DNA of 52,784 bases. Source: Patescibacteria group bacterium (lineage in GTDB: Bacteria; Patescibacteria; Microgenomatia; Levybacterales; UBA12049). The translations under genes were made by a program, and so were the position numbers. The stretch lies in contig JAMCTK010000064.1 of the NCBI GenBank assembly GCA_023381035.1, positions 1-52,784 of the forward strand, given 5' to 3'. The notes under the pieces are model-generated. The model made no database searches, was not told where the DNA came from, and saw nothing but the letters and a program-made list of their open reading frames with translations. The first letter of the stretch is position 1. Each line of letters starts with the position of its first letter. Below, piece after piece: positions 1-7,504 of this stretch.

Positions 1-2
1 TC

Positions 3-365
3 ACCGTTCCTACTGGCTCTACGGCTCTTTTCTCCGCATCGGGAAATATAACGGTCGATAGAAGTATTGGAGAAGCATATAACTCAAATACCTCTTCTTT
101 GGAAGGAACTTATTCTGCGGACAATAATTTTATTGCAGATGGATACAACAATTGTTCCACCCAGTCTGATTTAAGATTAAATATCGCTGGAAATGTTATT
201 GCTAATGCAGGAGGTAGTGGCGGAACACTGCAAAATAATAGGGATCTGTGCTCAGGTAACTCTGATTGTCCAGCAATATATGTAAATGAAAGACCTGATT
301 TTGTTCTTAATAGCCCCGGATTCATAGCAAACCCACGGCTTATCTGGCAAGAAATAGCTCCTTAA
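3..365 (+). CDS. C-terminal end of a large surface/exported protein (5' truncated by window edge)
   Basis: The reading frame is open from the first bases of the window to a TAA at 363-365, so this is the last 120 or so residues of a gene that begins outside. The visible part is rich in Asn, Ser, Gly and Thr with regularly spaced hydrophobics (for example NITVDRS and LNIAGNVIANAGG), as in a right-handed beta-helix or other beta-solenoid. A late segment carries two Cys residues and the motif RPDF, and the protein ends in WQEIAP. I infer an extracellular adhesin-like or repeat protein. The internal TTG at 99 is not a believable start because the frame continues upstream of it. The family cannot be named from this fragment. 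Confidence 0.7.
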   Translation, partial: TVPTGSTALFSASGNITVDRSIGEAYNSNTSSLEGTYSADNNFIADGYNNCSTQSDLRLNIAGNVIANAGGSGGTLQNNRDLCSGNSDCPAIYVNERPDFVLNSPGFIANPRLIWQEIAP

Positions 366-401
366 TTCTTTAAGACTGCTTACTCTAAAACTGTATTTGA
401 A

Positions 402-440
402 TACCTCTAAGTAGTGTCGTATGGAGGTAAAGTGCCTTTA
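402..440. other. Small dyads in the convergent gap 366-521
   Basis: The 156-base gap between two convergent genes contains TACCTC (402-407) facing GAGGTA (424-429), followed by TAAAG-N3-CTTTA (428-440). Neither is followed by a clear U-tract on either strand, so a terminator role is only a possibility. Nothing else is visible in this gap. Confidence 0.25.
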
Positions 441-521
441 ATTAGTGTAGTTTTGTGTTTAATATTAAACAAAGGTGAAGATTATTAGTTAAGCGTCCCC
501 TAAGAATTAGAGCGTGTATTG

Positions 522-1127
522 TTATCTTCCTGAGGTTGTAGCTGAAGGTGTAATTGAGTTTCCTTCAGTAGAAAGAGCTTCCAAATTAATTACTGCGCTT
601 GTTGATGATTTAAGAACTGATTTTCTTTGGTCTATTGCCGAAACTTGGGTTTTGGGAAGAAAGTTTATTTGAGTAGTTCTGAAACCTGGATTTGGACTAA
701 ACCTAATTTTAGCAACTGTTCCAGCTCCTGTGACTGTATCTTGTCCTAAACCAAGCCCAAAAGCATAAGTTATTCTGCCAGTTTTTTCATCAATTTTTTT
801 CAGAAGGACTGTAGGATTTTTAAAATAGTCTCCAACTACAACATCAACTGCGGAAATGGCTTTTGGATCATAAACAAGCTCTAACTGAACTGCAGAAACT
901 TTATTAGTTGATTCAATCATAACTGGTACTTCGTAAAGGTTTTCTCCTGTAACCTTAGTTGCTGTTGGAGATATTGCAAGAGTTGTTTTGGCGTAAGTTG
1001 CAACTTGTTCTTTCCCCGGAATTATTTGCGGAGAGGAGGGACCTTTTAGATTGGAAACAGAAAGCAATACAAGTCCAGCGGTTATTGCTATTAAAACTAA
1101 TATTAGCGCAATTGTTCTTTTAGGCAT
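522..1127 (-). CDS. Membrane-anchored cohesin-domain protein
   Basis: 201 aa. Residues about 5-25 form one hydrophobic segment (signal anchor). Residues about 47-180 form a single cohesin-type beta-sandwich: a start of the type 'TLAISPT', then VPVMIES, the typical VQLELVYDP strand, an AFGLG strand, and GTVAKIRFSP. A short Ser/Thr tail follows. Cohesins bind dockerin domains; in cellulosomes they hold enzymes on a scaffold or on the cell surface. The next two genes on this strand both end in dockerins, so this protein is the obvious local receptor. ATG at 1127 is the start, 6 nt after a -10 box. Cohesin assignment is strong; the partnership with the neighbours is inference. Confidence 0.85.
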   Translation of the reverse strand: MPKRTIALILVLIAITAGLVLLSVSNLKGPSSPQIIPGKEQVATYAKTTLAISPTATKVTGENLYEVPVMIESTNKVSAVQLELVYDPKAISAVDVVVGDYFKNPTVLLKKIDEKTGRITYAFGLGLGQDTVTGAGTVAKIRFSPNPGFRTTQINFLPKTQVSAIDQRKSVLKSSTSAVINLEALSTEGNSITPSATTSGR

Positions 1128-1133
1128 ATATTT

Positions 1134-1162
1134 ATAATGTCGTATTTTTAAAAAATTGTCAA
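1134..1162 (-). promoter_or_regulatory. Promoter of the cohesin gene, leaderless type
   Basis: On the minus strand TTGACA (1162-1157), 17 bases, CATTAT (1139-1134), then 6 bases to the ATG. The -35 is a perfect consensus. A transcript from it would start at or next to the start codon. Confidence 0.6.
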
Positions 1163-1173
1163 TCTAAATTCTT

Positions 1174-3117
1174 CTATTGAGCTCCAAGCTGATGACCAAG
1201 TTCCCTTATCCAGAGATTCCAGTCGTTTCTGTCTACGATTCCATTGTCGTCTAAATCAGACATAGTAGCGTTATTTGCGTTGGAATTACAGCTGGCAATA
1301 AATGCTGCTGGAATATTTGTGATTGTATCATCTCTAACGCATCCAAGAAGAATATTGTAATCCATAATGTCTAAGGTATTGTTGCTTAAACCTTCATCGT
1401 TGATATTTCCCGTAGTGAGTCTTGCAGTTGGTGCATTGTTTGCGGTGCCTGAAGTAATGGTCATCATGCTAGAAACAATGGTTGTTAGATAAACAGGGGA
1501 GTTAACTTTAACAGTATAGCTGCCTGAAGTAATAGCTCCTAGATTTATTGTTGAAGTAAACTTTCCTGACGAGCTAGAATATTCAACCTGACCTGTTTTA
1601 TCCGGAAGCGCTTGTCCTGTGCTTGATACAAGCTTAACCTTAATAGATCTTGATTTATGACCAGGATTTTTGTTTGAGCCGGAGTGTAATGCTGGATTTG
1701 CATTGTCTCCTGTTGTTCCTAAGCCATCTAGTCCAAGAGTTAAGGTAAGCGTTGTGTTTCCTCCTGGGCTGCAAGTATTGGCATCTCTGGGGCTGCAAGC
1801 ATCAACTTCACAGCTAATAGTGGTGACTCGGGAGCAGGCATTGTTGGAGCATTTATATGGGTTTTTGCTCGTTGCAACACCATTTAGCGGTTGACAATCC
1901 GGCGTGATAGGTTGGCATGTACCACTTGTGCAAGTATATCCAGAGCAGCATTGAGTTGAAGTTGCACAAGATCCAGATGTTTTACATTGAGGTTGTGTAG
2001 CTGTGGTGTTCGTGGTCCCTTGGGTTGTGGTAGTGGAGCTTGACGTCCTAGTTGTGGTTGTTGCAGGTTTGGTTGTAGTGGTAGTAGATGATCTGTAGCA
2101 ACAAGTTTTTGCTGTTGCATTATTAAGACAGTTTGGTTTTGGAGTCATATTATTTTGCGCAGAAGAAGTCCATCCTCCAGTGCAAGTCTCAAAGCATTGA
2201 TATTCATATCCACTTTGTGTGCCACTACAATTGAAAGATCCAGCTGTTGTCGTGGTCGTGTTGCACCTTGCCGTGCTTATGTTTCCTCCCGCTCCTGGGC
2301 AATATCCTTTATCATCTCCAATAATGCCACATTCGTTGCAAGCTAGAGTATAAACCTTGTCATTAGCAAGATTTTCTCCGCCACATTGATTATTTGTTTT
2401 TGAATATTCAACATGACAATACTTATATACATCGCTGCATCTTGAGCATTTAGCAGTTTGATTATTTGCTCCACATTGAGCAGCTACAGCATCTGGCTTG
2501 AGGTTTTCGCATCCTCCAGGTTCACCTTGTGTGCATCTGCAAACCACCTGGTCTGTTTTTTCGTTGAATCTTGCTGCACTTGGATCAGTGCATGAAGTTC
2601 CAGCTGCTTGATCCCATGTTTTAGACCCGCAAAATTTAATTGTGTTATTACAATTACTGCAGTGTTGCAATTCACTTACCTTGCAACAACTTTCATTAGT
2701 ACCACAGCCTTCCGCAATAAAACGAGAACTAGCTGGGCAGTCGTTAGTCGGTGTGCATTTATATCCTAAACCGAGATTAGAGCAGGAGTATGGACTTGTT
2801 GTGGTTGTTGTGCCTCCGGCGGTAGTTGTGGTTGTTGTAACTGGATTTTGGCAGCATTGCGAAGTTGTCCCCGTGCAGATATCGCCCTCGTTTTTGCAGT
2901 CAAACAAAGTGGCTCCTCTTTCAGGAATGCAAGCAGTTGCACAATAGTAATTGTCTGTTCCCGATGCTCTTTGGCGGATTTCCTGCTGTTGTTGGGATAA
3001 GAATACGGTTACAGGGATAATAGCGGAGATGGCAATAATCCCTATGATAGTTAAGGTTCTTTTGGAATAATTAAGGGCACTATATACTTGCCATACCCTT
3101 TTAAAAGGATTACCCAT
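1174..3117 (-). CDS. Anchored Cys/Thr-rich surface protein with X-module and C-terminal dockerin
   Basis: 647 aa from ATG 3117. Residues about 20-42 are a single membrane anchor ending in VTVFLSQQQQ. About 50-450 are Cys-rich modules (many CxxC and CC pairs) separated by Thr-rich linkers. About 456-570 is a beta-rich module containing GLDGLG and GDNANP. About 571-647 is a type I-like dockerin: an imperfect first Ca2+ loop beginning NINDEG with an insertion, and a canonical second loop DLDDNGIVDRND. The same module-plus-dockerin order ends the next gene. A longer frame with TTG at 3153 exists, but that TTG is the -35 box TTGACA, so ATG 3117 is preferred. It probably docks on the cohesin protein encoded just downstream on the same strand. 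The binding target of the Cys-rich region is unknown. Confidence 0.85.
   Translation of the reverse strand: MGNPFKRVWQVYSALNYSKRTLTIIGIIAISAIIPVTVFLSQQQQEIRQRASGTDNYYCATACIPERGATLFDCKNEGDICTGTTSQCCQNPVTTTTTTAGGTTTTTSPYSCSNLGLGYKCTPTNDCPASSRFIAEGCGTNESCCKVSELQHCSNCNNTIKFCGSKTWDQAAGTSCTDPSAARFNEKTDQVVCRCTQGEPGGCENLKPDAVAAQCGANNQTAKCSRCSDVYKYCHVEYSKTNNQCGGENLANDKVYTLACNECGIIGDDKGYCPGAGGNISTARCNTTTTTAGSFNCSGTQSGYEYQCFETCTGGWTSSAQNNMTPKPNCLNNATAKTCCYRSSTTTTTKPATTTTRTSSSTTTTQGTTNTTATQPQCKTSGSCATSTQCCSGYTCTSGTCQPITPDCQPLNGVATSKNPYKCSNNACSRVTTISCEVDACSPRDANTCSPGGNTTLTLTLGLDGLGTTGDNANPALHSGSNKNPGHKSRSIKVKLVSSTGQALPDKTGQVEYSSSSGKFTSTINLGAITSGSYTVKVNSPVYLTTIVSSMMTITSGTANNAPTARLTTGNINDEGLSNNTLDIMDYNILLGCVRDDTITNIPAAFIASCNSNANNATMSDLDDNGIVDRNDWNLWIRELGHQLGAQ
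2795..2841 (-). repeat. Thr-codon-rich linker repeat
   Basis: Near-tandem GTT/TGT-type triplets on the plus strand encode runs of Thr on the minus strand. The tract is a flexible, possibly O-glycosylated linker inside the dockerin protein. Similar tracts lie near 2020-2090 and 4300-4335. Confidence 0.6.
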
Positions 3118-3124
3118 TAATCTT

Positions 3125-3153
3125 AGCATAATAAAGCTGTTGACCTGTGTCAA
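3125..3153 (-). promoter_or_regulatory. Promoter of the 647-aa dockerin gene, leaderless type
   Basis: Minus strand TTGACA (3153-3148), 17 bases, TATGCT (3130-3125), 7 bases, ATG at 3117. This decides the start codon: the upstream TTG of the open frame lies inside the -35 box. Confidence 0.75.
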
Positions 3154-3202
3154 GTGACAATTGAATTTTTAAATACAAGCTAAGATTTTTATTATTTATC
3201 TT

Positions 3203-5656
3203 TTAATCTCCGGTTTGAACAGAGTACTCACGGGTGAAGAGGTTAAAATCAACTTCATCTACTTTTCCATCGCTGTTAAGATCGGAAAAAAGCATAAAGT
3301 TTGGACTACTGCTGCATAGTTTCTTATTGTCTCTTGAATAAGTAGAACAACTTATTAAAATATTGTAATCTAAGATACTCAAAACATTGTCATCATTTAT
3401 ATCTCCTGTTGTTAGATTTACAACTGGAGCATCAATCTTTGAAGCGTTTATGTTCAAATTAATAGAGAGAATCTTCCTTAGATATCCTTCAACCTTTATT
3501 TTTATCAAATAAAGCCCTCTTTCTAACTTGGTTTCTGTTTTAAACATTCCGCTTGATGACTCATATGTTACATCTACATTTGCGTCTATTTGCGTACTAG
3601 TGTTTAAATTGATTGCTGTAATCTTAGCTTTTTTAACAGTTGTTTTAGGATTTTTATTTCCTCCGCTTGTTGGATTCTGATTGTCACCGGCGGCTCCTAT
3701 TCCATCAAGACCAACAACTATATTTAAGGTAGCTGCTTCAGAAGAGGGAGGTGTTTGGCCCCCCGGTGTTATCGAAGGATTTAAAGTTGGTTGTTGATTA
3801 TCAGGAACACATTGGTTGTTTTCACATTTTTTGCCAAAGTCGCAGTTAAGAATTCCGCATACATTATTATATGTAGTAAATTGGGAGCATTGGGCTCCGC
3901 TGTTGTGAGAAGTGTAGGTAATTGTTCTTGTACCATTTGATGACCCGCAAGTATTATTATCCGAAACACACGGACCTGTTTGAGCGCCTGAGTTACAAGC
4001 TGGGGTAGGCTGATTGGTCGGTGGCGAATCTGTTGGTAATGGATTGTATCCGCCTCCACCCCCGGGTCCACCTGATCCACCACCAGGTCCTCCTGGAACA
4101 GGAGTTATTGGCGAAGCTCCACCTCCGCCGCCAGGGTTCGTTAAATCAAAATAACAACATGTTTCACCGCTTGAGCAAATTCCTTGATTTGTTGAGAGTT
4201 GTTGCCAAGATGGAGAAGGACAGGATGTTAGACAGCTATAAATAATATTACCTATTTGTCCTTTGCAGCTAAAATTTCCTCCGCCGGGGGATGTTCCTCC
4301 GGGAGTTGTTGTTGTGGTTGTTGTACCTCCTCCTATTAAACTGCAGTATGAAGTGTCTTTTCCACCAGGAGCATCTCTACAATCTTTGGTAGCTTGTTTT
4401 CCAACAGGATCATTTTGACACATGCAATCTACGCTGTATGTTTTAGTTGAGTTCCAAGTATCTGAGCAAGCTGGATCAGTGGAGTACCAAAGCGGTCTAC
4501 AATTTATATATGTGTCGCTACAGCGGTCAGGTTTAGGACAATAGTGTAATTGCCCGGTTGCTCCACCAGTAGCTGGAGGTCTTGTAGTTGAAGGAGCTGA
4601 TGGAGAGGTAGGTGAGGACCCACCACCACTTGGTTGTGTAGTTCCTGATGTTTGCGGAGAGTTTGTGCAACATTTGTAGTTACTTCCAGGCCAAATACTG
4701 CTGCTTCCCGGACATTGACTAGAAACCCAGGTTCCGCTACAGGAGGATGGAGACAGTTTGCATACCCCTCCATCAGATCCGTAGTTCAAGCACTTGTCAC
4801 AAGATCCTCCTTGTTGGCAAGGGCACTGCCAAAGACTATCCTGATAAACACATTCTCCTCCTTTAGGACGGCACGCATTATTGCAGCTTGCTTGATTAGT
4901 GTAGCTTGTGCTTGTTCCTCCGCTTGAAGGTCTAGTTGTTGTTGTCCCAGCTGACTTTGGACAACAAGACCATGCATTGTTATATTGTTTACAGTCAAAT
5001 GATGTAGAGCAATCTGTGCATCTGCTAACTATATATCCACCTGTGCATAATCTATCCTGGGGCGTTGTTTCGTTTGGGGCTTCAACCACTTTAAGAGAAC
5101 TAATTTTATTGTCCCAACCATCATTGCTTAAATTAGAGACCGAGCCTGTGTATTCTTTTGAACCGCCTTTATAGTTAGCGTCCTTATAAATAATTACCTT
5201 CAAAACAGAACTACCGAATTTAATTGAGGATATGGCATCGTTTACTGATTTCTTTCTTGTATCAGTATAAGGTCGATATACACCACCGAAGCTATCGTAA
5301 TAATATAAATCTAATTTCATCTCGCTAGGGTAAGCATAATCTCCCGCGCCCAGAGTCCTACAGCCAACATCAAGGCTCTGATCGATGTTCTTATCAAAAT
5401 CTTTATTTAAAAAGATAGAGATTTGTCCTTTTCCGGGCGTGCAACCCAGTGCTTTACTTTCCATGACTGATCCTGCGCCCAATACTGCTTTATACATTTC
5501 TGAGGAAAGCTGTTTATTTACCTGCTCTCTTTGTTGAGAAACAAAAATCGTCATTGGAATAGCGGCAATTACTATTGCAATAGTAATAATAGAAGCGTAT
5601 TTTGAAGAACTAAAAAAATCACCTAACCGATAAAGGCTTTTTTTGAACAAACCCAT
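3203..5656 (-). CDS. Anchored surface protein: beta-gamma-crystallin, Cys-rich modules, X-module and dockerin
   Basis: 817 aa. Residues about 20-40 are a membrane anchor ending IPMTIFVSQQ. About 78-192 look like a two-Greek-key beta-gamma-crystallin domain, with YKDANYKGGS and two Ca2+-clamp motifs, NDAISS and DNKISS. About 200-640 are Cys-rich modules joined by Ser/Thr/Gly/Pro linkers, including a Gly/Pro-rich stretch near 510-545. About 642-750 is the beta module with GLDGIG and GDNQNP. The last 67 residues are a dockerin with two clean loops, DINDDNVLSILD and DLNSDGKVDEVD. ATG 5656 sits 7 nt after a -10 box. Both crystallin and dockerin modules bind Ca2+ in known families, so folding and docking probably depend on Ca2+. 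Substrate unknown; no catalytic domain is recognisable. Confidence 0.85.
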   Translation of the reverse strand: MGLFKKSLYRLGDFFSSSKYASIITIAIVIAAIPMTIFVSQQREQVNKQLSSEMYKAVLGAGSVMESKALGCTPGKGQISIFLNKDFDKNIDQSLDVGCRTLGAGDYAYPSEMKLDLYYYDSFGGVYRPYTDTRKKSVNDAISSIKFGSSVLKVIIYKDANYKGGSKEYTGSVSNLSNDGWDNKISSLKVVEAPNETTPQDRLCTGGYIVSRCTDCSTSFDCKQYNNAWSCCPKSAGTTTTRPSSGGTSTSYTNQASCNNACRPKGGECVYQDSLWQCPCQQGGSCDKCLNYGSDGGVCKLSPSSCSGTWVSSQCPGSSSIWPGSNYKCCTNSPQTSGTTQPSGGGSSPTSPSAPSTTRPPATGGATGQLHYCPKPDRCSDTYINCRPLWYSTDPACSDTWNSTKTYSVDCMCQNDPVGKQATKDCRDAPGGKDTSYCSLIGGGTTTTTTTPGGTSPGGGNFSCKGQIGNIIYSCLTSCPSPSWQQLSTNQGICSSGETCCYFDLTNPGGGGGASPITPVPGGPGGGSGGPGGGGGYNPLPTDSPPTNQPTPACNSGAQTGPCVSDNNTCGSSNGTRTITYTSHNSGAQCSQFTTYNNVCGILNCDFGKKCENNQCVPDNQQPTLNPSITPGGQTPPSSEAATLNIVVGLDGIGAAGDNQNPTSGGNKNPKTTVKKAKITAINLNTSTQIDANVDVTYESSSGMFKTETKLERGLYLIKIKVEGYLRKILSINLNINASKIDAPVVNLTTGDINDDNVLSILDYNILISCSTYSRDNKKLCSSSPNFMLFSDLNSDGKVDEVDFNLFTREYSVQTGD

Positions 5657-5663
5657 TACTACT

Positions 5664-5693
5664 AGAATAGATAACTATTATATATAGTGTCAA
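5664..5693 (-). promoter_or_regulatory. Promoter of the 817-aa dockerin gene, leaderless type
   Basis: Minus strand TTGACA (5693-5688), 18 bases, TATTCT (5669-5664), 7 bases, ATG 5656. Each gene of the cohesin/dockerin trio therefore has its own consensus -35. Confidence 0.65.
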
Positions 5694-5734
5694 TACCCGT
5701 ACTTAAAATATTACTTTAGTCATTAACAAGGTTA

Positions 5735-5762
5735 TTGCAAAAAGTAAAATTATGGATATAAT
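5735..5762 (+). promoter_or_regulatory. Promoter deciding the start of the 91-aa gene
   Basis: TTGCAA (5735-5740), 16 bases, TATAAT (5757-5762), 7 bases, ATG 5770. The two in-frame ATGs at 5752 and 5761 lie upstream of or inside the -10 box and so would not be transcribed. Confidence 0.65.
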
Positions 5763-5769
5763 GCAATTT

Positions 5770-6045
5770 ATGAGTGAAGTTATAAAAAAATCAAATTTAA
5801 AAAGACACATGATTGCTATTAAAAGAGAGTCAGACAGAACCATGGGAGAACTCAATACTTGGAAGACGATGCAGATTAGAAGTAGAGATTTAGTGGAACC
5901 TGGTGTGACTATCGTAAAACGTGTTTTGCCTGATGGAAGTTTGTTCAATTTGCAAAAAGAAAGCGTTAGGGCTTTGCGCAGATTTACTATTGGAGAAAGA
6001 TTGAAAGCAAAGAGTGTTAGTCTAGAAGCACCTGCTGAAAAATAA
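5770..6045 (+). CDS. Small basic hypothetical protein
   Basis: 91 aa, Lys/Arg-rich (KKSNLKRH, KRESDR, RALRRF). It is predicted as a compact, mostly beta fold with a nucleic-acid-binding look, but I do not recognise the family. It sits alone upstream of the ribosomal-protein promoter at 6053, which starts just past its stop codon. The start is chosen from the TATAAT 7 nt upstream; a longer version from 5752 is possible. A short opposite-strand frame over the same bases is treated as a shadow. Confidence that this is a real gene rests mainly on the promoter and the even composition. Confidence 0.6.
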   Translation: MSEVIKKSNLKRHMIAIKRESDRTMGELNTWKTMQIRSRDLVEPGVTIVKRVLPDGSLFNLQKESVRALRRFTIGERLKAKSVSLEAPAEK

Positions 6046-6052
6046 TTTAGTA

Positions 6053-6081
6053 TTGTTTTTTGATCTTTTTTCCGCTATAAT
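6053..6081 (+). promoter_or_regulatory. Promoter of the rpsB-tsf-frr-rseP unit
   Basis: TTGTTT (6053-6058), 17 bases, TATAAT (6076-6081). Unlike most first genes here, this promoter lies about 66 bases before its start codon and gives a transcribed leader. Confidence 0.7.
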
Positions 6082-6095
6082 CTCTGCATCACACA

Positions 6096-6132
6096 CATTC
6101 CGGATAATATCCTGAAGCTACTAGCCGGAATG
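6096..6132 (+). promoter_or_regulatory. Stem-loop in the rpsB leader
   Basis: CATTCCGG (6096-6103) and CCGGAATG (6125-6132) form a perfect 8-bp stem closing a 21-nt loop that contains a smaller GGATA/TATCC dyad. The stem ends 15 nt before the rpsB ATG. It could be an S2-responsive autoregulatory structure, as known in principle for rpsB leaders; that role is inferred. Confidence 0.55.
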
Positions 6133-6147
6133 GAAGAATAAGGATAT

Positions 6148-7017
6148 ATGAAAGAAATTACATTAGAAGAACTTCTTGAAGCTGGATGTCATTTTGGACA
6201 CCAGATAATAAGATCAAACCCAAAAGCCAGAGATTTTGTCTTTGAGGCAAGAGACGGCATACAAATCATCGATTTAGGTAAAACCAAAGAAGGATTGGAT
6301 GAAGCAGCTGCTTATATTAAAGATCTTTCCGCAAAAGGTGGTACGGTTTTAGTTGTCGGAACCAAGAGACAAGCCCAATCAACCATAAAAGAAGAAGTTG
6401 CCAGAGCAAACGAAGCAATCAAAGAAGATGCCCAAACAGTTTTCTATATCACAAACAGATGGGTTGGTGGAATTTTAACCAATATTTCAGAGATTTCCAA
6501 AAACATAAAAAAACTTAAAGACATTACTAAAATGCTTTTGGATCCGGAAGAAAAATCAAAATATACAAAAAAAGAACTGGGACTTTTTGATAAAGAAAAA
6601 CAAAGACTTTTATCTTTGTACGAAGGAATTATGGAAATGCAAAAACCTCCATCCGCTCTTTTCATTGTTGATTCAAAGTTTGAAGACTTGGCAGTGAAGG
6701 AAGCAATGAGAATGAGAACTCCTACCGTTGGAATGGTAGACACAAATGCAGACCCTGCACTTATTGACTGGCCAATACCTGCAAATGACGATGCAGTTGG
6801 GTCAATTAAGCTGATTGTTTCTCATATTATGGATGCATGGATAGAAGGAAAGAAAAAAGCTGGGGATGTGAAACAAAAAGCTGACAAAGAAAGCAAAAAA
6901 ACAGAAGAGAAAACTGAATTAAAGGAAAAAGAAGTTAAGCCGGCAGTAAAAAAAGAGAAAGCCACTTCTAAAAAAACGGTAAAAGCTAAAACCGAAAAGA
7001 CAGCAAAGAAGAAATAG
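6148..7017 (+). CDS. rpsB: 30S ribosomal protein S2
   Basis: 289 aa. Uses the standard S2 body: EAGCHFGHQ near the start, TKRQAQ, ITNRWVGGILTN, and the late segments PSALFIVDS, TPTVGMVDTNADP and IPANDDAVGSI. S2 binds the 30S head late in assembly and helps hold S1 in organisms that have S1. The last 60 residues or so form a Lys/Glu-rich low-complexity tail (KKTEEKTELKEKE type), longer than in the usual 240-aa protein. It is the first gene of a unit with tsf, frr and rseP and follows a structured leader. Start is the ATG at 6148, matching the family N-terminus. Confidence 0.97.
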   Translation: MKEITLEELLEAGCHFGHQIIRSNPKARDFVFEARDGIQIIDLGKTKEGLDEAAAYIKDLSAKGGTVLVVGTKRQAQSTIKEEVARANEAIKEDAQTVFYITNRWVGGILTNISEISKNIKKLKDITKMLLDPEEKSKYTKKELGLFDKEKQRLLSLYEGIMEMQKPPSALFIVDSKFEDLAVKEAMRMRTPTVGMVDTNADPALIDWPIPANDDAVGSIKLIVSHIMDAWIEGKKKAGDVKQKADKESKKTEEKTELKEKEVKPAVKKEKATSKKTVKAKTEKTAKKK

Positions 7018-7054
7018 TTTAGATTTAAGCTAAATTAAATCTTAATTAATAAAT

Positions 7055-7504
7055 ATGGTAAATATAGAGGATCTAAAAAAATTAAGAAACGAAACTCAAG
7101 CAGGAATTGCCGATTGCAGAAAAGCCCTGGAAGAATCAAAAGGAGATTACAATAAAGCAAAAGAATGGCTTAAAAAACATGGTGTTGAAAAAGCCGAAAA
7201 AAAACAAGACAGAGAAACCTCACAAGGACTAGTTGATAGCTATATTCATCAGAACGGAAAAGTTGGTGCAATGATTGAAATTTTGTGTGAAACTGACTTT
7301 GTTGCCAGAACAGAAGAATTTAAGAAACTATCCCATGAAATTGCAATGCAAGTTGCCGCAATGAATCCTAAAAATGTTGACGAACTTTTAAAACAAGATT
7401 ATATTAGAGATAATTCTCTAACAATTGAAAAGCTAGTCAAGAGCGTCATTGGTAAATTGGGAGAAAATATTACAATTAGAAAATTTGTAAGACTGGAAAT
7501 TTAA
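7055..7504 (+). CDS. tsf: Elongation factor Ts, short form
   Basis: 149 aa against about 280 in E. coli. The N-terminal UBA-like helix bundle is complete (LRNETQAGIADCRKAL, residues about 8-24), and the core keeps the signature CETDFVAR. It then ends after one core subdomain, so the second subdomain, coiled coil and C-terminal module are missing, as in the short EF-Ts of Thermus. EF-Ts exchanges GDP for GTP on EF-Tu. No Shine-Dalgarno site is visible before the ATG; the gene follows rpsB by 37 bases and its stop abuts the frr start. Confidence 0.95.
   Translation: MVNIEDLKKLRNETQAGIADCRKALEESKGDYNKAKEWLKKHGVEKAEKKQDRETSQGLVDSYIHQNGKVGAMIEILCETDFVARTEEFKKLSHEIAMQVAAMNPKNVDELLKQDYIRDNSLTIEKLVKSVIGKLGENITIRKFVRLEI

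Noticed and set aside
1980..2840. GTTGTTGTGG-type repeats that look like a satellite or CRISPR
   Set aside because: The units are Thr codons read on the minus strand in coding linkers, with no constant spacer length and no unique spacers.
5703..5948. Minus-strand open frame of 81 aa with hydrophobic segments
   Set aside because: It covers the plus-strand 91-aa gene, which has a good promoter and even composition. The hydrophobic look comes from reading Lys-rich codons backwards.
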